Shown here in pieces: positions 13,760-21,108 of a stretch of 24,117 bases of DNA. This DNA is from Deltaproteobacteria bacterium. GTDB lineage: Bacteria > Desulfobacterota > Desulfarculia > Adiutricales > Adiutricaceae. The notes beneath the pieces were generated by a model that was not told the origin of the DNA, ran no database searches, and saw nothing but the letters and a program-made list of their open reading frames with translations. The first letter of the stretch is position 1. Each line of letters begins with the position of its first letter. Both the position numbers and the translations under genes were made by a program. The stretch lies in NCBI GenBank assembly GCA_031277995.1, contig JAITLH010000336.1, forward strand, positions 1 to 24,117. Reading direction: 5' to 3'.

Positions 13760-14880
13760 TAATCTGAATTCTCTTGGGAGGTGGCCAAATCCTCGGCGGC
13801 GTTTGGGGCCGGGACGCTAGGCGGGCTTGAGGTTGGGGAAAGGTTACCCGGGGCCTCGGACGGGCTCTGGGGAGCGGCCTGGGGCGCGGGTAAACGCTTA
13901 TAGGTGACGTAAACCCTATTGGGGTTAATCCTTAGGATATCCAAATCGTCGTAGGGTAGTTCCACGTCTAGGCTTAGCCGCATGCCGCCCAACCGCTCCA
14001 ATTCCTTAAGGTCCACCGTGGTCACGGCTTTTAGGCCCCCGCTACCGTTGGGTTCGGGGGTGGGATGGTTGGCCGGCCAAGAAAGGGTCACGGCGACGGC
14101 GTCGGGATTGGTCGTAAGGGTGTAATCGGAAGCCAGAACGGTGGAGTTTTCCAAGGAAGCGCTGGATTGGTCAACGTTCACGGTGACGGGAACGGTTACG
14201 GTCACGTTATTTCGCTTCCAGCTAACGTCGCTTGAGGCCATGAAAACGGCCTTGGGGTCCACCTCGACGTTTGAGCCAAAGGAACTAAGGTTGGGTTTAA
14301 CCTCAAGCTTAACCCCGGGGGTGACGCTGGCCCGGCTCACGATCACGGGCACGGAATTGACGTGTTCCATTACGTTGGAAGGGCCGGTCACCTGGACCTC
14401 GGTGGGCTCGATTTTCACGGGCCCGGAGACCACCAGATTCTCGTTGTAGTTGTCGGTTAAGCTCATGTCCACGGGGACGAGCTTGGTTATGAAACCGTAG
14501 AGCTGGTAAGGGATCTCGGCCGGCTGGACGCGGCTAACGTTTACGCCCCTGGGGAGTTGCAAAACCCCCAGGACTTCTTCTAGGTTAAACCTCAAAACCT
14601 TGGAGCCGGGCTCTTCTTTGGATAGGTCCACGCTGAAAATCAAGTTCCGGTTTTCGATTAGTTTAAACTGGGCGGTGTTGGCTTCCACCCTTAGGGTAAT
14701 CCTCTCCGGGAAGGGCTGACCCAGGACGGCCACCTTTTCGTCGGGCAAAATCACCTCCAAAGCCACCGGGATCTCCCTCGTGCTCGTTCCCGAGGCCGAC
14801 ACCATCAGCCAAAACATAAACGACAAGAGGAGCGAAAGGGCGAATAGGGGGAATTTGGTTTTGAGGAGTTTTAGAAGCAC
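13759..14880 (-). CDS. cdaR: CdaR/YbbR-domain regulator of diadenylate cyclase
   Basis: A 373-residue protein with one N-terminal membrane helix (about 8-28, 'FPLFALSLLLSFMFWLMV') and an extracytoplasmic region made of successive YbbR beta domains, then a Pro/Ser/Ala-rich tail (about 333-373). The YbbR pattern shows as repeated blocks of the form 'V-x-V-x-G-P-x-x-x-(L/M)', for example 'EVQVTGPSNVMEHV', with 'REIPVALEV' just after the membrane. In Firmicutes CdaR binds CdaA and modulates c-di-AMP synthesis. Its place between cdaA and glmM, in the conserved order, makes the call firm even though YbbR sequences diverge. It starts with GTG (14878-14880) without a strong ribosome site, and its TAA overlaps the glmM ATG. 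Confidence 0.87.
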   Translation of the reverse strand: MLLKLLKTKFPLFALSLLLSFMFWLMVSASGTSTREIPVALEVILPDEKVAVLGQPFPERITLRVEANTAQFKLIENRNLIFSVDLSKEEPGSKVLRFNLEEVLGVLQLPRGVNVSRVQPAEIPYQLYGFITKLVPVDMSLTDNYNENLVVSGPVKIEPTEVQVTGPSNVMEHVNSVPVIVSRASVTPGVKLEVKPNLSSFGSNVEVDPKAVFMASSDVSWKRNNVTVTVPVTVNVDQSSASLENSTVLASDYTLTTNPDAVAVTLSWPANHPTPEPNGSGGLKAVTTVDLKELERLGGMRLSLDVELPYDDLDILRINPNRVYVTYKRLPAPQAAPQSPSEAPGNLSPTSSPPSVPAPNAAEDLATSQENSD

Positions 14881-14980
14881 TTAAACCGTCGCCTTTTCCA
14901 AACCGGTTCCGCCCTGGGCCAGTGGGGGAAGAAAACTTAAAACCCCGGCGGTATTATTTTCCGTCATGACCAAATCCTCG

Positions 14981-15017
14981 CCGCTAGCCGGTGGGCCCGG
15001 GGGCCCCCGGCTAGCGG
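14981..15017. repeat. Long perfect hairpin between cdaA and cdaR
   Basis: CCGCTAGCCGG (14981-14991) and CCGGCTAGCGG (15007-15017) are exact reverse complements. Inside, after one bulged T (14992), GGGCC(C) at 14993-14998 pairs with (G)GGCCC at 15001-15006, extending the stem to about 16-17 pairs around a tiny loop. No T run follows on either strand, so it is not a standard terminator. It sits in the 189-bp gap between the two genes. Confidence 0.85.
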
Positions 15018-15069
15018 CTTAAGGGGCTTTTGGCGAGCTTACGAAGATTGGGGACCTTGGGGATCTTGC

Positions 15070-15888
15070 TTAGATCTTCAAGGCCTTGGGGGCCTTGTCT
15101 TTGCGGGTTTTTAGCCCCATGTGGGAGAGGAGTCGATCCCTTAGGGAGGCGGCTCCCATCATGACCTCGACCTCGCCGTCCCTAACCAAGGAAACCAGGC
15201 CCCTTTCTTCGCTGACCACCACCACCAGGGCGTCGGACTCGCGCGAGAGGCCAATGGCCGCCCTATGCCGGGTCCCAAAAAAGCGGCTGACGCTATCCTC
15301 GGAAGGCAAAAGCGGCAAAAAGCAACCGGCCGCGGCCAGGCGGCCGTCGTGGATGATGGCCGCCCCGTCGTGTAAGGGGGCGGCGGTATTGAAGATGGCC
15401 AATAGCAAACGGTCGGAAACCACGGCGCCAATCTTGGCCCCGGCCTCGATATATTCGCCCAAACTCACCCGGCGCTCAAAGGCGATTAAGGCCCCGGTCC
15501 TTTTTTCGGCCATGAAAAAACAAGCCCTGACCACTTCGTTTATGGCCTCGGCCAAGACGGGATTGGTCTTGGCGAAGGAAAAACGCCCGGCCCTGGCCAA
15601 GCCCCTTCTAATGTCCGGGGTAAAAAGCAAGACCACCACCAAAAAAAGGTTGGACAGTAAGTAGGACATCATAAAGCTTAGGGTCAGGAGTTGAAACTTG
15701 GCCGACAAAAAATAAGCCACGGCCAAAACGCCCAAACCCAAAAGTACCTGTCCGCTCCTGGTACCCTTAACTAGCGAAATTATCTGATAAATTATCAGGG
15801 CCACCAGAAAGATATCTATGTAATCCTCAAAACGCATGCCCGCGATTGAGTTGAGGATAAAGGTGGCTATGTTTGATATCGAGTTCAT
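15070..15888 (-). CDS. cdaA: Membrane diadenylate cyclase CdaA (DacA)
   Basis: A 272-residue CdaA-type enzyme that condenses two ATP into cyclic di-AMP. Three hydrophobic segments lie in the first 90 residues (about 24-40, 46-62, 68-90), then a DAC (DisA_N) domain. Both catalytic signatures are intact: 'LHDGAAII' with D174-G175-A176 and 'GTRHRA' (205-210). Length and topology match CdaA from Firmicutes and Desulfobacterota. It heads a unit with cdaR and glmM, an arrangement in which GlmM is known to bind and inhibit CdaA in several species. The ATG at 15886-15888 has GGAGG about 17 bases upstream, too far to be ideal; a GC-rich stem lies between them. folP upstream is separated by two terminator-like hairpins, so an internal promoter is expected in 15889-16029. 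Confidence 0.93.
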   Translation of the reverse strand: MNSISNIATFILNSIAGMRFEDYIDIFLVALIIYQIISLVKGTRSGQVLLGLGVLAVAYFLSAKFQLLTLSFMMSYLLSNLFLVVVLLFTPDIRRGLARAGRFSFAKTNPVLAEAINEVVRACFFMAEKRTGALIAFERRVSLGEYIEAGAKIGAVVSDRLLLAIFNTAAPLHDGAAIIHDGRLAAAGCFLPLLPSEDSVSRFFGTRHRAAIGLSRESDALVVVVSEERGLVSLVRDGEVEVMMGAASLRDRLLSHMGLKTRKDKAPKALKI

Positions 15889-16029
15889 CTGGACGCCGAG
15901 CGGACCCTCCCAACGCGCCGGGCCCCAAAAGCCCGGGCGATCGCGACAAACAAACTTAATTCTTTAAAACGACATCCCGGAGGGCCAAGGCCTTCCCGAA
16001 TGCCGTTTTGACAAAAGGCGCCGTCGCCT

Positions 16030-16055
16030 AAAAACCCTGGGCGTTTTTGCCCAGG
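16030..16055 (-). terminator. Intrinsic terminator in the folP-cdaA spacer
   Basis: On the minus strand CCTGGGC pairs with GCCCAGG around AAAAAC (16036-16055), followed by G and five T (plus A run 16030-16034). A second small hairpin (AGGCG/CGCCT) with T4 follows further on. Together with the structure at 16138-16163 it separates folP from cdaA. Confidence 0.65.
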
Positions 16056-16080
16056 CCCAAAAAAACGGACCCCCAAAAAA

Positions 16081-16116
16081 ACGGAACCGAATAAAACGGA
16101 ACCGAATAAAACGGGA
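16081..16116. repeat. 15-bp tandem duplication in the folP-cdaA spacer
   Basis: ACGGAACCGAATAAA is repeated exactly at 16081-16095 and 16096-16110, with a partial third copy (ACGGGA) after it and a related AACGGA unit before it. It lies between the two folP terminators and has no coding potential. Confidence 0.75.
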
Positions 16117-16137
16117 CTTGGAAAAGCGGGACCCCCC

Positions 16138-16163
16138 AAAAAAAACCGCCCCGGTTTTTTTTT
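16138..16163 (-). terminator. Terminator-like A-tract/GC-stem/T-tract directly after folP
   Basis: AAAAAAAACC (16138-16147) and GGTTTTTTTT (16153-16162) are exact reverse complements around GCCCC. On the minus strand it follows the folP TAG immediately: an A run, a short CCG/CGG stem, then at least eight T. The symmetry would let it work in both directions. Confidence 0.65.
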
Positions 16164-17072
16164 CTAGAGCGATTCCCTATCTATGGCCAGGGCCACCTCG
16201 ATGGCTTCCCGGCTAACGGCCACGTTATGGACCCGCACGATCTCGGCCCCGTTTAAGACGGAAATGGCCGAGGCCGTGGCCGTGGCGGCGTCCCTTTCGA
16301 GGGCGTCGGGGTTTTTGATGATTTTTCCCAAAAAGGCCTTACGGGATAAGGCCATGACCCGGCGGAAGCCCGGGGGAATGACCTGGCCGAAGCGTTTTAT
16401 CAAGGTTAGGTTGTGGTCGGCGTTTTTGCCAAAACCCAATCCGGGGTCCAAAAAAATTTTTTCCCGAGATAAGCCCGCTTTCATGGCCGCCAAGGCCCTT
16501 TCCAGCAAAAAGGCCCTGACCTCCCCGACCACGTCGTCGTAGCGGGGCTCGACTTGCATGGTCCGGGGTTCCCCCAACATGTGCATCAAAATTATGGGGG
16601 CCCCGTATTGGGCGCAGGTTTCCAGGATCCTGGGGTCGTTTCTGGCCGCGTAAACGTCGTTTATCATGGCCGCCCCGGCCAAAAGCGCCCTTTGGGCAAT
16701 CTCGGATTTATTGGTGTCAACCGAGATTATGGGCTTTTCCGGCAAATCGGCCAAGGCCTTTAAAACCGGCTCCAGGCGCCGCCACTCTTCTTCCAAAGGG
16801 GTAGGGAGGGATCCGGGCCTAGTGGTTTCCGCCCCCAAATCCAATATACGCGCCCCTTCCAGGAGATGCTTTTTGGCTTGGCTTATGGCCTGGTCGGGGT
16901 CGAAAAACAAGCCCCCGTCGGAAAAGGAATCCGGGGTGACGTTTATGATGCCCATGAGGACGACCCGGGAAAAATCCAAGGTCCAGGTCCTCTGGCCGAT
17001 GGTCCAAACCAACTCGGCGGGCCCTTTTGGGTCTGACTTTTTAAGGCTTTCCGACACGTTCCCCACCGACAT
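16164..17072 (-). CDS. folP: Dihydropteroate synthase
   Basis: A 302-residue cytoplasmic enzyme that joins p-aminobenzoate to dihydropterin pyrophosphate in folate synthesis, the target of sulfonamides. All family blocks are present in order: 'MGIINVTPDSFSDGG' with the pyrophosphate-binding loop, 'ILDLGAETTRPGS', 'ISVDT', 'MINDVYA', 'PIILMHMLGEPRTMQ', 'LDPGLGFGK', 'ALSRKAFLG' and the final 'RVHNV'. The first 20 residues are a polar extension before the family core. ATG 17072 is listed; a TTG six bases upstream is equally possible and neither has a clear ribosome site. It follows ftsH in the same direction with a 135-bp gap, an arrangement common in Desulfobacterota. Confidence 0.95.
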   Translation of the reverse strand: MSVGNVSESLKKSDPKGPAELVWTIGQRTWTLDFSRVVLMGIINVTPDSFSDGGLFFDPDQAISQAKKHLLEGARILDLGAETTRPGSLPTPLEEEWRRLEPVLKALADLPEKPIISVDTNKSEIAQRALLAGAAMINDVYAARNDPRILETCAQYGAPIILMHMLGEPRTMQVEPRYDDVVGEVRAFLLERALAAMKAGLSREKIFLDPGLGFGKNADHNLTLIKRFGQVIPPGFRRVMALSRKAFLGKIIKNPDALERDAATATASAISVLNGAEIVRVHNVAVSREAIEVALAIDRESL

Positions 17073-17086
17073 CCCCAAAAAACGCT

Positions 17087-17113
17087 AAAAAAAACTTTTT
17101 TTTCAAAAGTTTT
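17087..17113 (-). other. AT-only hairpin just upstream of folP
   Basis: AAAACTTTT (17091-17099) and AAAAGTTTT (17105-17113) are exact reverse complements around five bases, followed on the minus strand by four more T. It has terminator shape, but with an all-AT stem and only about 15 bases before the folP start it cannot leave room for a separate folP promoter downstream. A leader hairpin affecting folP translation, or a leaky ftsH terminator, is more likely. A second hairpin, GGGGCC-ATG-GGCCCC (17171-17185), lies closer to ftsH. Confidence 0.45.
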
Positions 17114-17207
17114 GGCCCCATTGTGCCCCTTGGTTTTTGCCTACTTTGGCCAACCTTGGCCAAACTTGCGGGGCCATGGGCCCCTTAAGTTTGGTGGGCG
17201 ACTTCGC

Positions 17208-19106
17208 TCAAGCCGGGGAGGGATCGGGCTTGTCCATTAGGGGCGGATCGGGCCTGATGTCCACCGGGGGATTTTGGAATTTCATCTCGGTACTGGGCAC
17301 CGGGACTTCCAGGCCCTCGGCGATGATGGCTTTCTCGCAAACCTTTATGACCTCGGCGGCATCCAGGGTTTCCTTTTCCAAAAGTAAGGCGCTTAAATTA
17401 GACAAAACGTCCATGTGGGCGTCAATGAGCCTGGTGGCCGTTTGGTAAGCCTGGTTTACGAGCTTGGTGACCTCGGTATCGATTTCCTGGGCGGTCTTTT
17501 CGGAGTAGTCGCGGTGGCGGGCGATTTCCCGGCCCAAAAAGATCTGGCTTTCTTCCTTGCCAAACGACAGCGGGCCCAGCTCGCTCATGCCGTAACGGCA
17601 AACCATGTTTCTGGCGATCGAGGTGGCCCTTTCGATGTCGTTGGCCGCCCCGGTGGTAATGGATTTTAGGGCCAATTCCTCGGCCACGCGGCCGGCCATG
17701 AGGATGGCCAGTCTTACCTCAAAATAGTCCCTCGAATGCGTGTAGCGATCCTCCAACGGCAGATATTGGGTCACCCCCAGGGCTTGGCCCCGGGGAATGA
17801 TGGAAACCTTGTGGAGGGGATCCGAGCCCGGCAAAACCAAGGCCACCAAGGCGTGCCCGGCCTCGTGCCAGGCGGTGGTCTTTTTTTCTTCCTCGCTCAT
17901 GATCATGCTTTTGCGCTCGACGCCCATGAGGATCTTGTCGCGGGCGGCGTCCAGATCGGAACCCTCGACCACTTCTTTGTCGTGGCGGGCGGCCATGAGG
18001 GCGGCTTCGTTTATGAGGTTTTCCAAGTCGGCCCCGGAAAAACCCGGGGTGCCGCGGGCTACCACCGCCAGGCTTACCTCGGGGGAAAGCGGGACTTTTT
18101 TGCTGTGGACTTTTAGGATCTGCTCGCGGCCCCTGACGTCGGGAACGGGGACCACCACCTGGCGATCGAAACGGCCGGGCCTAAGGAGGGCCGGGTCAAG
18201 CACGTCCGGACGGTTGGTGGCGGCGATGACGATTAGGGCTTCGTTGGGCTCAAACCCGTCCATTTCGACCAGTAACTGGTTTAGGGTCTGCTCGCGTTCG
18301 TCGTGACCCCCGCCCAAGCCGGCGCCGCGGTGACGGCCGACGGCGTCGATTTCGTCAATGAACAAAATGCAGGGGGAATTTTTCTTGGCCTGGGAGAACA
18401 TGTCCCTGACCCGGGAGGCGCCCACGCCCACGAACATCTCCACGAAATCCGAGCCGCTAATGGAAAAGAAAGGCACCCCGGCCTCCCCGGCGATGGCCCG
18501 GGCCAGTAAGGTCTTACCCGTCCCGGGGGCGCCCATCAACAAAACCCCTTTGGGGATACGGCCGCCGAGCTTGACGAACTTATTGGGCTCCCTTAAAAAA
18601 TCGATGATTTCCTCAAGTTCGCCTTTGGCTTCCTCGATGCCGGCCACGTCTTCGAAGGTGACTTTCTTTTGATCGTCCGAAAGCATCTTGGCCCGGCTTT
18701 TGGCGAAGGTCATGGCCTTGCCGCCGCCTTGCATCTGGCGCATGAAAAACACCCAGATGGCCACCAAGATAACCACCTGAACCAAGCCGCCCAAAAAGGT
18801 GTACCAATAAGTCGAGGGGGCCGGGGCGATCGAGGTCACGACGTTGGCCGCCCGCAAGGCCGGCAAGAGATCCTGGTCGTAATTGGGCATGTTGGCCACC
18901 CACTTGGCCGAGGTGTTTTGGGTGGTCACGACAATCTCGTGGTTACCCAAAACGGCTTCCCTGACCTCGCCGTTTTTGATGGCCTGGAAGATCTCAGAGT
19001 AATTCTTATGGACCTGGTTGTCGGTGGGCTTGAAATAGTTAAACAAACCCAGCATGACGATCAAGACCATCGTCCAAATCAAGAGGGTGCGAGAAAAGTT
19101 GTTCAA
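17208..19106 (-). CDS. ftsH: ATP-dependent zinc metalloprotease FtsH
   Basis: A 632-residue membrane-bound AAA+ protease that degrades misfolded membrane proteins and regulators. Layout: helix 1 (about 7-23), periplasmic FtsH_ext domain (25-100), helix 2 (103-121), AAA domain with Walker A 'GAPGTGKT' (192-199), Walker B 'ILFIDEID' (247-254) and the second region of homology 'ATNRPDVLDPALLRPGRFDR' (296-315), then the M41 protease with 'HEAGH' (414-418) and third zinc ligand D490. The Pro-rich tail (600-632) is variable. The TTG at 19104-19106 was chosen because GGGAG lies seven bases upstream and it yields the family N terminus 'MNNFSRTLLIW'. The frame stays open to 19208, but that adds an unrelated Arg/Trp-rich stretch. 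Confidence 0.96.
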   Translation of the reverse strand: MNNFSRTLLIWTMVLIVMLGLFNYFKPTDNQVHKNYSEIFQAIKNGEVREAVLGNHEIVVTTQNTSAKWVANMPNYDQDLLPALRAANVVTSIAPAPSTYWYTFLGGLVQVVILVAIWVFFMRQMQGGGKAMTFAKSRAKMLSDDQKKVTFEDVAGIEEAKGELEEIIDFLREPNKFVKLGGRIPKGVLLMGAPGTGKTLLARAIAGEAGVPFFSISGSDFVEMFVGVGASRVRDMFSQAKKNSPCILFIDEIDAVGRHRGAGLGGGHDEREQTLNQLLVEMDGFEPNEALIVIAATNRPDVLDPALLRPGRFDRQVVVPVPDVRGREQILKVHSKKVPLSPEVSLAVVARGTPGFSGADLENLINEAALMAARHDKEVVEGSDLDAARDKILMGVERKSMIMSEEEKKTTAWHEAGHALVALVLPGSDPLHKVSIIPRGQALGVTQYLPLEDRYTHSRDYFEVRLAILMAGRVAEELALKSITTGAANDIERATSIARNMVCRYGMSELGPLSFGKEESQIFLGREIARHRDYSEKTAQEIDTEVTKLVNQAYQTATRLIDAHMDVLSNLSALLLEKETLDAAEVIKVCEKAIIAEGLEVPVPSTEMKFQNPPVDIRPDPPLMDKPDPSPA

Positions 19107-19802
19107 ATTGGATCTCCCAAAAAAGGGTCGAACTGACAAGGCCCAAGGCCTAAGCGCCCACGGCCCAAGCGCCTTGGTCCGGGCGGCGAGACAAAAAAAA
19201 CCCACCAAACGACTTTTGGGCGGCGACTTTTGGGCGAAAAGGCGGCCGAATATTTACAAACGGCCAACCGATTTAAAGGAGGACGATTAAGCCGCCAAAA
19301 AATTGCCCCAGGGCCAAAACTAATTTCTTTGGCCCGGACCCAAGGCTTTGGACCCAAAGTCACCGCCTTACGAATAATCGTAAACGACCAAAGACATCAT
19401 AGCAGAAATCGTCGCCAACAAAAAACCGTCGCCCCAAAACCGCGACTTGGGGCGGGGCCAACGGGACTTTGGTCCAGGGATTTTGGCCCCTGGGCCAAAG
19501 CCCAGGGATTTTGGGCGAAACGAGAAAAAAATCCCCCGGGTGACCAAGGGGCGCATAGGCAAATTCTCCGCCTCGTCCCTCCGCCTTCCTAAAAGGCGGG
19601 GAATCGGCGAAGGTCTAAATAAAAACCGGAGACGACCGCCGTCAGCCGCGACGGCTGGGAAAAGCCCTGGGGCCGGGCTTTGGCGGTTGCCCATTGGGTG
19701 GGCCTTGGCGGGGTTCCATTGTCGCTCGCCCAAAAAAAGGGCCCAATGGGGGCCGAAATTTTGGCGAGGCGAAATTTTGGCGACCCGCGGTCGTCGAAAA
19801 AG
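19107..19802. other. Gene-free spacer between infA and ftsH
   Basis: No supported gene in about 0.7 kb. It holds a 14-bp tandem pair CGACTTTTGGGCG (19210-19222, 19224-19236) in the presumed ftsH promoter region, a hairpin CCGCCTT/AAGGCGG near 19580-19600, and a 16-bp tandem pair CGAAATTTTGGCGA (19754-19767, 19770-19783) just after infA. Long A runs alternate with GGCC-rich stretches. I see no tRNA and no clear promoter boxes for ftsH, nor a classic T-run terminator for infA; CGACC-CGC-GGTCG, just after infA, has no T run. Confidence 0.5.
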
Positions 19803-20021
19803 CTATTTCAGGCGATAAGTTATAAGCCCGTGGGTTGGGTCATAGGGTGACACGGCCACCTCAACCCGATCGCCCATCAAAACGCGGATTTTAAATCGCT
19901 TGAGCCTACCCGAGAGCATGGCTCGAATTTTTACGCCCTCGGAAGTTTCAACCTCCATGTGGCCGTCACCAAGGGTTTTGGTTACCCGGCCTTCCAGTTT
20001 AATCAAATCATCGCGGGTCAA
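19803..20021 (-). CDS. infA: Translation initiation factor IF-1
   Basis: A 72-residue S1/OB-fold protein that binds the ribosomal A site during initiation. It aligns along its whole length with IF-1: 'LIKLEGRVTKTL', 'VKIRAMLSGRLKRFKIRVLMGDRV' in two parts, and the terminal 'SPYDPTHGLITYRLK', close to the universal 'SPYDLTRGRITYR'. The start is TTG (20019-20021): AGGAGG lies at 20026-20031, four bases upstream, and the resulting length is exactly typical. An upstream in-frame ATG (20084) would add 21 unrelated residues. A good sigma70 promoter lies about 100 bases upstream. It is not in a ribosomal protein operon here. Confidence 0.95.
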   Translation of the reverse strand: MTRDDLIKLEGRVTKTLGDGHMEVETSEGVKIRAMLSGRLKRFKIRVLMGDRVEVAVSPYDPTHGLITYRLK

Positions 20022-20044
20022 TTTACCTCCTATAAACCGCGCTC

Positions 20045-20107
20045 GCTTTGGAGCCGGCCTCCCCTGTGGGGATGAATTCTTCACAAATACAAGTCCCCAC
20101 CTGGGAC
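20045..20107 (-). promoter_or_regulatory. Structured 5' leader of infA
   Basis: The untranslated leader can form GTGGGGA/TCCCCAC with a 21-base loop, or a competing local hairpin CCCC-ACA-GGGG that uses the same TCCCC bases. Two exclusive folds ahead of a TTG start with a strong ribosome site could allow control of IF-1 levels. The pairing is visible; a regulatory switch is only a suggestion. Confidence 0.3.
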
Positions 20108-20123
20108 TTTAAATACCTTTTCA

Positions 20124-20152
20124 ACTATAACCCACCGCAATTTTTATGTCAA
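20124..20152 (-). promoter_or_regulatory. Sigma70 promoter of infA
   Basis: Read on the minus strand, a consensus TTGACA (plus 20147-20152) and TATAGT (plus 20124-20129) are separated by exactly 17 bases. Transcription would start near 20117, giving a leader of about 95 bases before the TTG start. This is the best promoter match in the window. Confidence 0.8.
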
Positions 20153-21108
20153 GCCCATTTTCCTGGATTCTGGGTTAAACCGTTTAAAATCTATGCGCAT
20201 CTTATATAAGTTATTGTTGATAATAAAATGTTATTTATAGGTAAAAAATACCTCAAAACATCTTCCCCAGCCAAACGTCACCAATACCTAACTAATAAAC
20301 ACCAACAATATCCATAATTAAACCACCCTAGCCCCCTCCCCTTACCCTTTTTTAAAAAACCGCGTCCCAATTTTCCCAAAAAACCGCCCCCGCCCCCTTC
20401 TCGCCCCCCTTCTCGGGCCCGGCCCGGGCGGGGCCGAGAAGCGGGCCAACCAAAAACCCCGCGAATGGGCCCGGGGGGCCCTACCCCCCCAACGCGCCTT
20501 TGGGCATAATCCCCGGCCGGGCCTAAAACCCGCGCCGTCAAAGGAAACCAGGCCCGGGCAGGGGCCGCGTTTGATTCGTAACCTGGCGCGTTAAATGGCT
20601 AAGGGGCCCTTATGGAGCGGCGTTTTATGGGGAATTGGGGCCTTGATAAACGGACGGGCTCGTTTGATATCGTGAGTTTTATTAAAAGTATGTTTTTTAT
20701 CTGGAAAAGGTTATTTATTTTTGGTAACATAATCCAGAAACTTGCTAATTAACCCCTCCCCCCTCTGCGTAAGTTAGGTATACCGGTCAGTATTTTACCA
20801 TTTAAGTAGTTGTAATTATTCTAAAATATCTCCACCCCAGCCGGGCGCGGCCTTTTTTCCCCCCTTGACCTTCGGGCGGATCCTAAATAACGGTAAGTTC
20901 CGGCTCTTTGATTTTGGCCAAAAAAATCTCATTTCACCAAATAATTTTCCTGGGGAAAGGTTGGATCGAAGTTTCGTTTCGGCCAAACCCTTACCCCAAT
21001 GCGTTTTCAAGTCGCCCGGGCTCGTTGGTTCGCCAAAAAAACCCGGACGGTTGGGCCGCGGCGTTTTTTCGCGGGCGCCATTTCTAAAAACCAAACCGGA
21101 GTCGCAAC
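20153..21108. other. Gene-free region between infA and the chemoreceptor gene
   Basis: About 0.95 kb with no supported gene. 20160-20330 is AT-rich. 20330-20560 is very GC-rich and of low complexity, with CTTCTCGG (20409-20416) and CCGAGAAG (20434-20441) as an inverted repeat around a GC-only centre. 20690-20830 is AT-rich again, with a nested dyad TCTGGA/TCCAGA and GTTA/TAAC (20700-20738). 20850-21108 leads into the chemoreceptor gene. I see no tRNA, no CRISPR and no convincing sigma28 site. Confidence 0.5.

Noticed and set aside
19095..19200. tRNA suggested by a T-loop-like GTTCGA
   Set aside because: The rest of a cloverleaf (acceptor stem, anticodon arm) cannot be formed, and the motif lies beside the ftsH ribosome site.
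19107..19208. Extended N terminus of FtsH
   Set aside because: The added residues are an Arg/Trp/Pro-rich string unlike any FtsH. The TTG at 19106 has a ribosome site and gives the family N terminus.
19447..19818. Plus-strand ORF of 123 codons between ftsH and infA
   Set aside because: No ribosome site; the product is a compositionally biased Arg/Gly/Pro string, and the frame runs into the 3' end of infA on the other strand.
20022..20084. Extended N terminus of IF-1
   Set aside because: AGGAGG sits just before TTG 20021 and the shorter form has the normal 72-residue length; the extension covers the structured leader.
20880..20910. Sigma28 (flagellar) promoter for the chemoreceptor gene
   Set aside because: TAAA is present, but the sequence 15 bases later is a poor match to GCCGATAA and it lies over 200 bases from the start codon.
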